Shown here one piece after another: positions 36,591 through 45,424 of a DNA stretch of 64,000 nt. How positions within the stretch are numbered: the stretch's first letter is position 1; every line of letters begins with the position of its first letter. Below the pieces are notes generated by a model. The model saw only the letters and a list, made by a program, of their open reading frames with translations. It made no database searches and had not been told where the DNA came from. The stretch lies in the NCBI GenBank assembly GCA_049522195.1, contig JBEKOB010000011.1, positions 1 through 64,000 of the forward strand, written 5' to 3'. Source of the DNA: UBA9647 sp049522195. GTDB lineage: Bacteria > Bacteroidota > Ignavibacteria > UBA10030. Position numbers and translations under genes: made by a program.

Positions 36591-36615
36591 CGATAAAGTA
36601 AACGATTAAGTAAAC
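36591..36615. promoter_or_regulatory. Double LacI-type operator, copy 1
   Basis: A 22-bp block (36591-36612) matches 58228-58249 at 18 of 22 positions. It starts with CGWTAA and ends with AAACGRTTAAGTA, giving two CG-centred half-elements 12 bp apart. AAGTAAAC occurs twice as a direct repeat, at 36596 and 36608. The CG centre with flanking AA/TT is typical of LacI-family sites. The LacI regulator at 46754 in the same locus is the likely ligand. Confidence 0.55.
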
Positions 36616-36754
36616 CCGGAGCGATCCAGGCTTCCGCTCATCCGAACCGTCGTTCAAAATTCACATCATACAAGCGAACCAGGGTCGCACCGAGCTCCAA
36701 CCATGCTTGCATACTTCAATCAGGAATACGGTGTCCACGACTGATTTGTCTGCT

Positions 36755-36772
36755 TCCGCACACGTGTGCGGA
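36755..36772. promoter_or_regulatory. 18-bp perfect palindrome upstream of TonB receptor 1
   Basis: TCCGCACACGTGTGCGGA is self-complementary over all 18 bases and is centred on CACGTG. It lies in the leader between the operator and the receptor start. It may be a dimeric protein site or a short RNA hairpin; no other copy was seen in the window. Confidence 0.45.
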
Positions 36773-36837
36773 GCAAGCTGCTTCGTTGCCCATCCTGATC
36801 ATGTTCCACCATACTCAAATCATGAACCGGGGTTTCT

Positions 36838-39800
36838 ATGAAGGCTCCGCTCTCCGTACCTCTCCTTGTGCTAACGCTTTTCCTGTTACCGGTTGTTGCG
36901 TTCGGTCAAGCGACACTTACAGGTGTCGTTACAGATTCTTTGACGAGCGAAAAACTCATTGGCGTAAATGTCGTTTTAGTGGGCACGGGGATGGGGAGTG
37001 CCACAAACATCGAAGGTGAATACAAGATCAACAACATTCCTGCAAAGACCTACGATGTGCGTGTTTCGTGTATTGGTTACGAAGCGAAGATCGTGTCCGT
37101 GGATTTTTCAAAACTCACCGTGCGCCGGCTGAATTTTCAGCTGACCGCGACCGTTATTCAGGGCAAAGAGGTCATTGTAACGGGGCAGATGCGCGGTCAG
37201 ATTGCCGCGATGAATCGACAGGTCTCTTCCAACACGATCGTTAATGTCGTATCCGAAGAGAAAATCAAAGAGCTCCCCGATGCGAACGCCGCTGAAGCCA
37301 TAGGCCGCCTCCCGGGCGTCTCCATTCTGCGCTCAGGGGGTGAGGCCACAACGGTCGTGCTTCGCGGTCTCAGCTCAAAGTTCAGCAATATCACCGTCGA
37401 TGGTGTCAGGGTGCCGGCGACGGACTCAACGTCGAGGGATGTTGACCTTAGCATGATTTCGCAAGGGTCGCTGGCGGGAATTGAATTGTATAAAACGCTC
37501 ACTCCCGATCAGGATGCCGATGCAATTGCTGGAGCAGTGAATCTGGTGACACGGAAAGCCCCCTCCGAGCGTTTGCTTCGGTTTGACATTAAAGGGGATT
37601 ACAATCGTCTGATGAAGTCGTCCAAGGAATACGATCTCTCCGGCCGGTATGGTGAACGATTTTTTGACGACATCCTTGGCGTCCAACTCCAGGGTAATGC
37701 AGAGAGAAAGATACGGAGCAGAGAAGACATCACGTACGGCTACCGCACTTTCAAAAACTCGAGTCTCTCTGGTTATGATCCAAGCACGACGGGACTCGAT
37801 AACGATTATCTAATCAACCAATTTCGTGTTGATTTCACTGACGAGTTACGCGAACGCAATGGCGGTCAGGTTATTTTCGATGTGAATACACCCGACAGCG
37901 GCACTGTAAAAGTATCGGCACTGTACAGTAGCACCTCAAGAAACATCTCGCTCTATAATCGAATCTACCCAGCTGGCGCGGGAGGCGTCAACTGGGACTA
38001 CAACTATCGGTATACTGAGCTCGGGACGAGCACGCTGAGTGTGTCCTCACAAGGAAAGAACTTCCTTCTGGGATTTGAGGCAGATTGGAATATATCCTAC
38101 GCAAATTCAAAAGTGACGAATCCGTTCGACTATCAAATGGCGTTTACGGAGACGCCAGGAGTCGTCATTGTCAATGGGGAATCCATGCCTTCCGGGAGAG
38201 ATCATCCGGAGCTCAACATCATACCCTGGGCGGCGAATGACTATCAGGCAGCTACATTGACGACTGCCTCGCGTTTTCGAAAGGAAAATTCTGAACTCGA
38301 ACGGTCGGTGGCACTGAACCTAGCGAGGAAGTATACGTTGACTGACCTTCTTTCCGGGGAATTGAAGATGGGTGGAAAATACAGGAACCGTACACGCTGG
38401 CGAGACGAAGCGGAGTATGACGATAATTCGTATCTCCATGGTTTCTTCTCCAACAATTTGGACGGCTCGAAAATCAACCTGACGGGCACACGCTTTGAAG
38501 ATTATTACCTTCATCGTACGATAGGCTCTCCCTCGCTCTCAGATTTCATCAGCCAGCCTGCTCCGACACGGGATCTTATGTCCCTCTATAGAATGAACCC
38601 CCTTATTGACGACAACGCGTTAAGGCAGTGGTACGATCTGAACAAGAACGGGGTGTCGGGAGCCTCGCTGGAGTACAATCCCAATGATCAGGCACTGCTG
38701 AACGAGTACAATGTAACCGAGAGATTGTCTGCCGGCTTTCTCATGAACAGCTTGAATATCGGGCAACTGATGACCCTCATTGCCGGAGTCCGGGTGGAGC
38801 AGGAAAGGAACGATTACGAATCAAAGTTCGCTCCCGGAGGGCTTTCCACCATAGGCATTGTTGTTTCCGCCACAGCAGGAATCAAGGACTCCACGGCGGC
38901 ATATACGGAGACTATCTGGCTGCCGAATGCCCAGCTCATCGTGAGACCGACAGATTTTCTCAGCCTGCGTTTTGCGGCATACAGGGCGCTTGCGAGACCG
39001 GATTATGATCTGCGCCTGCCCCGATTTTTGGTCGTCTCTGGCAGCCCGACTCCCATCACGTTGGGAAACCCGTCGCTACGTGATACGAAAGCAGCGAACT
39101 ACGAGGTTAATGCACAGGTTTATAGCGGCACAATTGGCCTGATCTCTGTTTCGGCATTCTATAAGAAGATCGACGACTTCTACCACGAAATGAGTGGTGT
39201 CAACATAAGCCGCGGCTTCGATTCCTTACTCACTGCGATCGGCGTGACGTGGCAGAACACAGAACCGTTTAAATCTCTCATTAACAGGACGAATAACTAT
39301 ACTGTCACACTTCCTTATAATTCTGATCATCCCACGTACGCTTGGGGATTCGAGTTCGAGCATCAAATCAATCTTGGATTCCTCCCAAGCTACTTCAAGA
39401 ACTTTACACTTTCGTACAACGCATCGCTGACACGCTCAGAGACATATATCATCCAAAGCGTATCGAAGCAGGACTCAGTGTTCCAGGTAAATCCGCGGAC
39501 AGGCCAGGGCAAGTGGGTTCCCGGAACCCCGTACAATGCTGCTGTCGAGGTCAAGAGACAATCAGAAAACCAACCGAAACTGTTCGGAAACGTCGCGCTT
39601 GGATATGACATCGGAGGATTCTCGGCGAGGATTTCGGTCTTCTATCAGGATGAGTATATCATGCAATACTCGACGGATGGCCAAAGCGATGTCCACGTCA
39701 ACAGTTTCACGAAGTGGGATCTTGCCTTGAAGCAAGAGATCTTCAAAAACTTCTCACTTTTCCTCAACGTCAACAACCTCACGAACTCGCAGGAAGGCAC

Positions 39801-39894
39801 TTCGAGGATCAACGTGGTGCGCGATTGGCACTTGCCCCGGACCGCAGAGCTCTATGGGACGACGGTGGACTTTGGTGTCCGCTTAACAATGTAG
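36838..39894 (+). CDS. TonB-dependent receptor 1 with CarboxypepD_reg-like domain
   Basis: A 1018 aa outer-membrane receptor. It has a signal peptide at residues 1-22 ending AFG, a carboxypeptidase-regulatory-like beta-sandwich at about 23-105 (TLTGVVTDSLTSEKLIGVNV), a plug domain with EAIGRLPGVSILRSGG and the VVLRGL turn near residue 180, and a beta-barrel finishing in GVRLTM. It is the first gene of the pectin locus behind its own promoter and operator, so uptake of oligogalacturonates is the likely role. There is no SusD homologue next to it, unlike canonical polysaccharide-utilisation loci. Confidence 0.88.
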   Translation: MKAPLSVPLLVLTLFLLPVVAFGQATLTGVVTDSLTSEKLIGVNVVLVGTGMGSATNIEGEYKINNIPAKTYDVRVSCIGYEAKIVSVDFSKLTVRRLNFQLTATVIQGKEVIVTGQMRGQIAAMNRQVSSNTIVNVVSEEKIKELPDANAAEAIGRLPGVSILRSGGEATTVVLRGLSSKFSNITVDGVRVPATDSTSRDVDLSMISQGSLAGIELYKTLTPDQDADAIAGAVNLVTRKAPSERLLRFDIKGDYNRLMKSSKEYDLSGRYGERFFDDILGVQLQGNAERKIRSREDITYGYRTFKNSSLSGYDPSTTGLDNDYLINQFRVDFTDELRERNGGQVIFDVNTPDSGTVKVSALYSSTSRNISLYNRIYPAGAGGVNWDYNYRYTELGTSTLSVSSQGKNFLLGFEADWNISYANSKVTNPFDYQMAFTETPGVVIVNGESMPSGRDHPELNIIPWAANDYQAATLTTASRFRKENSELERSVALNLARKYTLTDLLSGELKMGGKYRNRTRWRDEAEYDDNSYLHGFFSNNLDGSKINLTGTRFEDYYLHRTIGSPSLSDFISQPAPTRDLMSLYRMNPLIDDNALRQWYDLNKNGVSGASLEYNPNDQALLNEYNVTERLSAGFLMNSLNIGQLMTLIAGVRVEQERNDYESKFAPGGLSTIGIVVSATAGIKDSTAAYTETIWLPNAQLIVRPTDFLSLRFAAYRALARPDYDLRLPRFLVVSGSPTPITLGNPSLRDTKAANYEVNAQVYSGTIGLISVSAFYKKIDDFYHEMSGVNISRGFDSLLTAIGVTWQNTEPFKSLINRTNNYTVTLPYNSDHPTYAWGFEFEHQINLGFLPSYFKNFTLSYNASLTRSETYIIQSVSKQDSVFQVNPRTGQGKWVPGTPYNAAVEVKRQSENQPKLFGNVALGYDIGGFSARISVFYQDEYIMQYSTDGQSDVHVNSFTKWDLALKQEIFKNFSLFLNVNNLTNSQEGTSRINVVRDWHLPRTAELYGTTVDFGVRLTM

Positions 39895-39954
39895 AGAGAA
39901 TCCACAACAGCGTTCACAATTAACAAATTCCTTAATAGTTACTCGGAGGATACT

Positions 39955-42279
39955 ATGACGACCAGGTTTTCTAAGTTCCTTGTGTTTCTGCTTCTGCTCC
40001 TCCCGATAAAGGCCTTGAGCCAGGACCTTGTCGTGGCGGACTATTTTTCCTCGACGGGATTTGGTGCAGGCCAATATCTGAACGTGGCGATTGCGTCAGA
40101 TACGGGCAGCGCAGCGTTCAAGGCTGGAACCCGGGTCTACGTATTGCATAAAGATGGGCTTTACGCGTGGAACGCTTCCCTGGATTTTGCTGCGGGGAGC
40201 ACAGTGACATTCCGTGCTGCATACGGCGAAACCGGCCATTACGATCCAACGATCTACTTTTATCCGACGGCTACAGGTGGTGGTGCACCTCCCGGACAAA
40301 TGACCCAGTTGTCTACCAACATGACGTTGAGGTTGACGCACATCATGATCTCCGGCTACAACGAGCAGGTCGATTCGCTCCTCAAGCTTTCGAATACGAT
40401 GATCATGAGGACGTTGTCGACAAGTTCGAATACTCGGATCTATATTGACAGCTGCATCATGAAGACGATCGCAGGTCAGATGATTCGAACGGAAGGCCCC
40501 GCGGCGGTTGTCAGGGTTACAAACTCGATTTTTGCAGACATGGGCCACCCGACATCCAATTTTGGCGCGGGGAAGTGGATCGATGCCAGAAATGTGCGAA
40601 TTGATACGTTGTTCGTCCAGAATAATACGTTTGTGAATTTGTACGATCGTGTTATACGGCATTACCAGGCAACGAGTCCCAACAGCATCCGAAACCTGGT
40701 TTTTGATCACAACACAGTACTCTATAGCATGTCCTATCATGGATTTCTGTCTCTCGGTACAGTGGACACGCTTGGCACAGGGACTCTGCAAATAACCAAT
40801 AACCTGCTCGTTGATCATTTTGCGTTAGGGGAAGACACAGCAGTTGTCCGTCAGGTGGAATTCAGCGACCCCGGGGAAAATGACCCGGTCAACAACAATC
40901 CCAGGATGACATGGGTGCTGACAAACAAGAACAATACAGCAAAATGGAATATCCAGAAGAACTACTACGCATCTTCGGATTCCGGCAAGGCCATCCTTGC
41001 GTTGGGTCCCCCGAATGACGCATACTTTGCTGGACCATTTTATCACAGACAAGGTCCTCCTTACCTGACATGGAATATGAACACAATATTGGCATCTCAA
41101 GGAAAGGATACCGTAAACACATTTATTCCAGTCAATAGCATTACGCCGACAAAAACTCCCGGTCTGATGACAGAGTTGATCCGATGGGTATTAAACAAAA
41201 GCCTGGACAACAAGAACAAGCCCACTCTCAACACTGCCGCGAATTGGAACTGGACGTACGATTTCCACCGCCATCACCTGGAGTACTACTACGATACCCT
41301 TGATTGTTCGTACACAGCAAGTACCGATCTTAACCATGCAGCGACCGATGGCTCGCAGATCGGTTCCAAGCGGTGGGCGTTCAAGGGAGTTACTGGCGGT
41401 GCAGGTGGCCCGGCTTCGGTGGTGTGGAATCTCATCCTGCCAGACAGTGCCAATCCTTCAACGACCGTCGGAAACGTGACGGGTCAACCGATTAGCGGCA
41501 AGAATTTCTATGTGCGAAATTTTGCAGGCACTCCAAATGGCCCACTCGGCACGACAGCGATGCGCTGGTGGCCATCCGCTGATGGGGGTGTGACTGGCTC
41601 AATGTGGGGACCCGAGACCGGCGAAGTTGCTGACCGTTATATTCAGCTCTCCGCGGCTCCGAACCTGGGGAATTCATTTACCGTGGACTCGCTTTCGATC
41701 TGGATGGTAGGTGGTGGAACGGGCGGTATGCGCGTCAATCTCTACTATTCAACCGATCCGACTTTCGCCACCAAGACAAAACTGAATCCTGGGGATACGG
41801 CCATCTACCTGCCTCAAAATAGCGGTGTCACGGTCTACCAGTACTACGCGTTCGCGATTGGAAAAATCGTCAACAGCGGACAATCGTTGTATTTCAGGAT
41901 TTACCCGTGGTACACGGGCGCCTCATCAAATTCGAAGTACGTCCACACGCAACTTGCCGTCATCAAAGGATCAACAACTGTGGCAACGGCAGTGCGTGAA
42001 GATGGAGCCGTCCCGCGAGCATTTCAACTTGCTCAGAATTACCCCAATCCGTTCAACCCGACAACAACCATCCAGTTTTCAATTGCCCAGAAGGGCCATG
42101 TGGTCCTCGAGGTTTTCAATATACTCGGGCAATCGGTTGCACGTCTTGTGGATGGCGAGTTGTCTGTCGGATTGTATCACGTAACATTTGATGCCTCCCG
42201 CCTGAGTTCCGGTGTGTACCTCTATCGGTTGCAGGCCGGTGATTTTGTTCGGACGCAGAAGATGGTACTGATGAAGTAA
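39955..42279 (+). CDS. Secreted right-handed beta-helix protein with T9SS sorting domain
   Basis: A 774 aa protein with a signal peptide (MTTRFSKFLVFLLLLLPIKA), a middle region rich in short Asn/Thr/Val strands typical of parallel beta-helices (residues about 110-330), a further domain, and a C-terminal type IX sorting domain opening with NYPNPFNPTT near residue 695 and ending VLMK. I cannot assign a CAZy family; no canonical lyase motif is visible. Position directly after the TonB receptor suggests it binds or cleaves pectin at the cell surface, possibly filling the place of a SusD-like binding protein. Confidence 0.75.
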   Translation: MTTRFSKFLVFLLLLLPIKALSQDLVVADYFSSTGFGAGQYLNVAIASDTGSAAFKAGTRVYVLHKDGLYAWNASLDFAAGSTVTFRAAYGETGHYDPTIYFYPTATGGGAPPGQMTQLSTNMTLRLTHIMISGYNEQVDSLLKLSNTMIMRTLSTSSNTRIYIDSCIMKTIAGQMIRTEGPAAVVRVTNSIFADMGHPTSNFGAGKWIDARNVRIDTLFVQNNTFVNLYDRVIRHYQATSPNSIRNLVFDHNTVLYSMSYHGFLSLGTVDTLGTGTLQITNNLLVDHFALGEDTAVVRQVEFSDPGENDPVNNNPRMTWVLTNKNNTAKWNIQKNYYASSDSGKAILALGPPNDAYFAGPFYHRQGPPYLTWNMNTILASQGKDTVNTFIPVNSITPTKTPGLMTELIRWVLNKSLDNKNKPTLNTAANWNWTYDFHRHHLEYYYDTLDCSYTASTDLNHAATDGSQIGSKRWAFKGVTGGAGGPASVVWNLILPDSANPSTTVGNVTGQPISGKNFYVRNFAGTPNGPLGTTAMRWWPSADGGVTGSMWGPETGEVADRYIQLSAAPNLGNSFTVDSLSIWMVGGGTGGMRVNLYYSTDPTFATKTKLNPGDTAIYLPQNSGVTVYQYYAFAIGKIVNSGQSLYFRIYPWYTGASSNSKYVHTQLAVIKGSTTVATAVREDGAVPRAFQLAQNYPNPFNPTTTIQFSIAQKGHVVLEVFNILGQSVARLVDGELSVGLYHVTFDASRLSSGVYLYRLQAGDFVRTQKMVLMK

Positions 42280-42304
42280 TCATCGTATGCGTCTCTCTTG
42301 TGTG

Positions 42305-42347
42305 CGGGGCTGGATGGTGCCTCCTCCAGCCCCGGCATAAGATTTTT
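42305..42347 (+). terminator. Rho-independent terminator after the beta-helix gene
   Basis: CGGGGCTGGA at 42305-42314 pairs perfectly with TCCAGCCCCG at 42325-42334; ATTTTTC follows closely. It separates the receptor/beta-helix unit from the pectinesterase gene, allowing partial or complete termination. The open frame of the next protein that crosses it is not real. Confidence 0.75.
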
Positions 42348-42491
42348 CTCCTGGCCATTACGACCGTGTTTGTGGAGACAGAGTGTGTTCCATGGGGCAG
42401 GCAATTTCGCAGTAGCGTCAACTCATTTTTCCCGCAAACAGACAGCCTACCTCTCACATTCTCTGATCTCCGGTTGAAGGATTTCTTTCAG

Positions 42492-42508
42492 GCGCCCCCT
42501 CGGGGCGC
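42492..42508 (+). other. GC-rich hairpin in the pectinesterase leader
   Basis: GCGCCCC at 42492-42498 pairs with GGGGCGC at 42502-42508 over a 3-base loop, 28 bases before the start at 42537. No T-run follows, so a leader structure is more likely than a terminator. Confidence 0.4.
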
Positions 42509-42536
42509 TTGGTGTCATGCTTTAATCATAAACACG

Positions 42537-43541
42537 ATGACTATGCGACGTTGGACGCAAGCGACTCATCTGTTGAAAATGCTTCTCTTAAGCGTGGTCT
42601 GTTTCTGCGCCTATTCACCGCTTCACTCCCAGACAACGTATGATTTTATCGTTGCCCGGGATGGCAGCGGCAGTTTTAGAACCATACAGGAAGCAATCAC
42701 AGCCTGCCGGGATTATGCTGAACGGCAATACCTCATCTTCGTGAAAAATGGAGTGTACAACGAGAAACTTCTCATCCCCACCTGGAAGACCCACATCACC
42801 ATCATCGGCCAGGATGTGGACAGCACGATCATCACGTACAACGACTATTCCGGCAAGACGGATTCTCTGGGCAAGAAATTCAGCACGTTTACGTCATCTA
42901 CATGTATGGTGGCAGGTAACAACATTGTGTTTGAGAATTTCACATTCGTCAACTCGGCAGGACGAGTTGGACAGGCGGTCGCACTGCACGTCGAGGGCGA
43001 TCGATGTGTGTTCCGTAACTGCAAGCTGGTTGGCAACCAGGACACCCTGCTTGCATCGGGTGAAAACAGCCGGCAGTACTACGTGGGATGCACGATCGAG
43101 GGGACGACAGATTTTATCTTTGGGGCTGCGACCGCGGTGTTCGAGAATTGCACCATCATCAGCAAGGTGAACTCCTACATCACTGCTGCGTCGACCCCAC
43201 CGACACAACAATACGGTTTTGTGTTTCTTCGATGCAAGCTACTCTCCGACAGCATAGGAAGAAAGGTGTATCTGGGACGTCCATGGCGCCTGCATGCGTA
43301 CACTGCGTTCGTGAATTGCGAGATGGGGGAACACATCAGGCCGGAGGGATGGCACAACTGGAGCAAACCTGAGGCGGAGAAGTCAGCTCGCTATTCAGAG
43401 TACAACAGCATGGGGCCGGGAGCCAATCCGGCATCCCGAGTTGCGTGGTCACACCAGCTCACAAAGGCAGAAGCAGAGCTGCTGACACCGCGGAGTGTCC
43501 TGAAGGGATTCGACAACTGGAACCCTGTTGACGCGAAATGA
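42537..43541 (+). CDS. Pectinesterase, CE8
   Basis: A 334 aa secreted pectin methylesterase. After a signal peptide it shows the CE8 set: GSFRTIQEAI near the N-terminus, GNQDTLL with the catalytic-region Gln and Asp, GTTDFIFG with the second Asp, and YLGRPWR with the substrate-binding Arg. It demethylates homogalacturonan so that PL1, PL9 and GH28 can act. The ATG at 42537 or the one at 42543 precedes the signal peptide; the frame further upstream passes through the terminator and was rejected. Confidence 0.92.
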   Translation: MTMRRWTQATHLLKMLLLSVVCFCAYSPLHSQTTYDFIVARDGSGSFRTIQEAITACRDYAERQYLIFVKNGVYNEKLLIPTWKTHITIIGQDVDSTIITYNDYSGKTDSLGKKFSTFTSSTCMVAGNNIVFENFTFVNSAGRVGQAVALHVEGDRCVFRNCKLVGNQDTLLASGENSRQYYVGCTIEGTTDFIFGAATAVFENCTIISKVNSYITAASTPPTQQYGFVFLRCKLLSDSIGRKVYLGRPWRLHAYTAFVNCEMGEHIRPEGWHNWSKPEAEKSARYSEYNSMGPGANPASRVAWSHQLTKAEAELLTPRSVLKGFDNWNPVDAK

Positions 43542-43588
43542 GTAAATCCGGTTGTGAGCAGGCAGATTTTCGTTGAGTGAGAGGTTGC

Positions 43589-45301
43589 ATGATTCGAAAG
43601 GTACATGCAGCAGTGGTGACGGCAATCATGCTCGTGGTGTTCGTTGATCCTTCCTCCGCACAAGTCCGGGCTTTCCCCGGAGCAGAGGGAGGGGGGATGT
43701 ATACTAAAGGCGGACGTGGTGGAAAAGTGTTGGAAGTAACAACTCTCTTCGATACGATTGCCACGAACGTTGTCGGCACATTGCGCTGGGCAGTCAATCA
43801 AAACGGAGCGCGCACCGTCGTGTTCCGGGTTTCCGGGACAATTATATTGGTAGCAGATCTTAAGATTTCGAGGGACTCAATTACAATCGCCGGGCAAACA
43901 GCTCCTGGCGATGGTATCTGCCTTCGGAGGTATCCACTGATTGTCAGTGCAAATGAGGTCATTGTCCGGTACCTGCGTGTTCGCCTGGGTGATGAGTCCG
44001 GAGGCGAGAGTGATGCGATGAGTGGTTTTACCAATGCGACAACCGGGTACAAGAATCACATTATCGTCGATCACTGTTCGGCGAGTTGGAGCCAGGACGA
44101 AACGCTTTCGTACTACGGCAACGATTTTGTGACCGTCCAATGGTGCATCATCAGTGAGAGCCTCTACAATTCCAACCACCCTAAGGGAGCTCACGGGTAC
44201 GGCGGGATATGGGGTGGAAAGGATCACACTTCGTTTCACCACAACCTTCTCGCTCATCACTCAAGCCGCAATCCACGGCTTTCAGGGTTGGGCACGACGA
44301 CCGTATGTTACAATGTCGATTTGCGCAACAACGTCATCTACAATTGGGGATTCAACAGCGCATACGGCGGAGAAGCAAGCACAGCGAACTTCGTGAACAA
44401 CTACTACAAACCAGGTCCCGCCACGAAGAGCGGGGTAAGGTCAAGGATCTACAATCCCTCGGATACGCTGGGGTTGTGGTACATCCAGGGGAACTTCGTC
44501 GAAGGGAATCCGACGGTCTCAGACGATAACTGGGCTGGTGGGGTCGTACCTACTATCGCGCCGAAAAATCTCTCGAGCCTCAGAGCAAGTGTACCTTTTC
44601 CTGCTTTTCCCATGACAATGCAGACCCCGCAGCAGGCCTATGACCTTGTTTTGCAGTATGCGGGTGCCACGTTCCCGAATCGCGATACGATCGACAGGAG
44701 AGTTGTCAATGAGACTCGGAGTGGGACGGTGACCTATGGCGGCAGGACGTACGCGAAGACCCAGGGGTTCGACACCACACGAGTGTATGGAATCATTGAT
44801 TCCCAGACAGATGTGGGGGGATGGCCAACACTGAACAGCCTTCCTCCTCCTATTGATAGCGATTACGATGGCATACCTGATGATTGGGAGTTGTCTCATG
44901 GTCTCAATCCGGGTGATGCGACTGATCGCAATATCATCGGCGTGAATGGATACACAATGCTTGAACAATATCTCAACGGGCTTGTCGGAAGCGATGTATT
45001 CACCACGACTGAGGTCAGCCAAAACAACAGTGTGCCGGTTCAGTTCACACTTGAACAGAATTATCCAAATCCGTTCAATCCGACAACAGCCATCAGCTAT
45101 CAATTGTCGGCAAACAGCTTCGTGACGCTGAAGGTCTATGACCTCCTCGGGCGAGAAGTTGCCACGCTTGTCAATGGCCAGCGTGAATCGGGATCATACC
45201 AGACCACATTCGATGCGTCACATCTGAGCTCAGGTGTGTATCTCTATCAATTGCGGGCAGGGGACTATGTCCAGACTCGCAAAATGGCGTTGATGAAGTG
45301 A
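43589..45301 (+). CDS. Pectate lyase, PL1 family, with T9SS sorting domain
   Basis: A 570 aa secreted protein. It has a signal peptide, then a PL1 beta-helix with FPGAEGGG at the front, IIVDHCSASWSQDE in the middle and HHSSRNPRLSG carrying the catalytic Arg. A thrombospondin-type-3-like Asp-rich stretch (DSDYDGIPDDWE) links to the C-terminal sorting domain (NYPNPFNPTT onward, ending ALMK). It cleaves demethylated pectate by beta-elimination at the cell surface. The ATG at 43589 is preferred to the GTG at 43577. Confidence 0.9.
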   Translation: MIRKVHAAVVTAIMLVVFVDPSSAQVRAFPGAEGGGMYTKGGRGGKVLEVTTLFDTIATNVVGTLRWAVNQNGARTVVFRVSGTIILVADLKISRDSITIAGQTAPGDGICLRRYPLIVSANEVIVRYLRVRLGDESGGESDAMSGFTNATTGYKNHIIVDHCSASWSQDETLSYYGNDFVTVQWCIISESLYNSNHPKGAHGYGGIWGGKDHTSFHHNLLAHHSSRNPRLSGLGTTTVCYNVDLRNNVIYNWGFNSAYGGEASTANFVNNYYKPGPATKSGVRSRIYNPSDTLGLWYIQGNFVEGNPTVSDDNWAGGVVPTIAPKNLSSLRASVPFPAFPMTMQTPQQAYDLVLQYAGATFPNRDTIDRRVVNETRSGTVTYGGRTYAKTQGFDTTRVYGIIDSQTDVGGWPTLNSLPPPIDSDYDGIPDDWELSHGLNPGDATDRNIIGVNGYTMLEQYLNGLVGSDVFTTTEVSQNNSVPVQFTLEQNYPNPFNPTTAISYQLSANSFVTLKVYDLLGREVATLVNGQRESGSYQTTFDASHLSSGVYLYQLRAGDYVQTRKMALMK

Positions 45302-45322
45302 TGCCGTTGAAGTATCCGTGCT

Positions 45323-45352
45323 GAGGGCCGGGTGATTGACGATCCGGTCCTC
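45323..45352 (+). other. Hairpin after the PL1 gene
   Basis: GAGGGCCGG at 45323-45331 pairs with CCGGTCCTC at 45344-45352, with one G-U pair in a 9-bp stem and a 12-base loop. No clear U-run follows. It may be a weak terminator or a leader element of the GH105 gene. Confidence 0.4.
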
Positions 45353-45424
45353 CTGCACCAGCATTGTGTTCAGATTGTTCCATCGAATCATGGTGCTGGT
45401 TTACAAACTTGAGTCGAGAGAATC

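Larger units (their letters stand above)
36433..36837. other. 405-bp regulatory region between uronate and pectin operons
   Basis: No gene is evident. From left to right the gap holds the terminator of the uronate operon (36470-36520), a promoter-like TTGACA/TAAAGT pair (36546-36574), a double operator (36591-36615), and an 18-bp palindrome (36755-36772) about 66 bases before the receptor ATG. The transcript leader would be about 255 bases long. Confidence 0.6.

Noticed and set aside
42300..42536. N-terminal extension of the CE8 frame
   Set aside because: It crosses a strong terminator and a GC hairpin and would put the signal peptide about 80 residues inside the protein.
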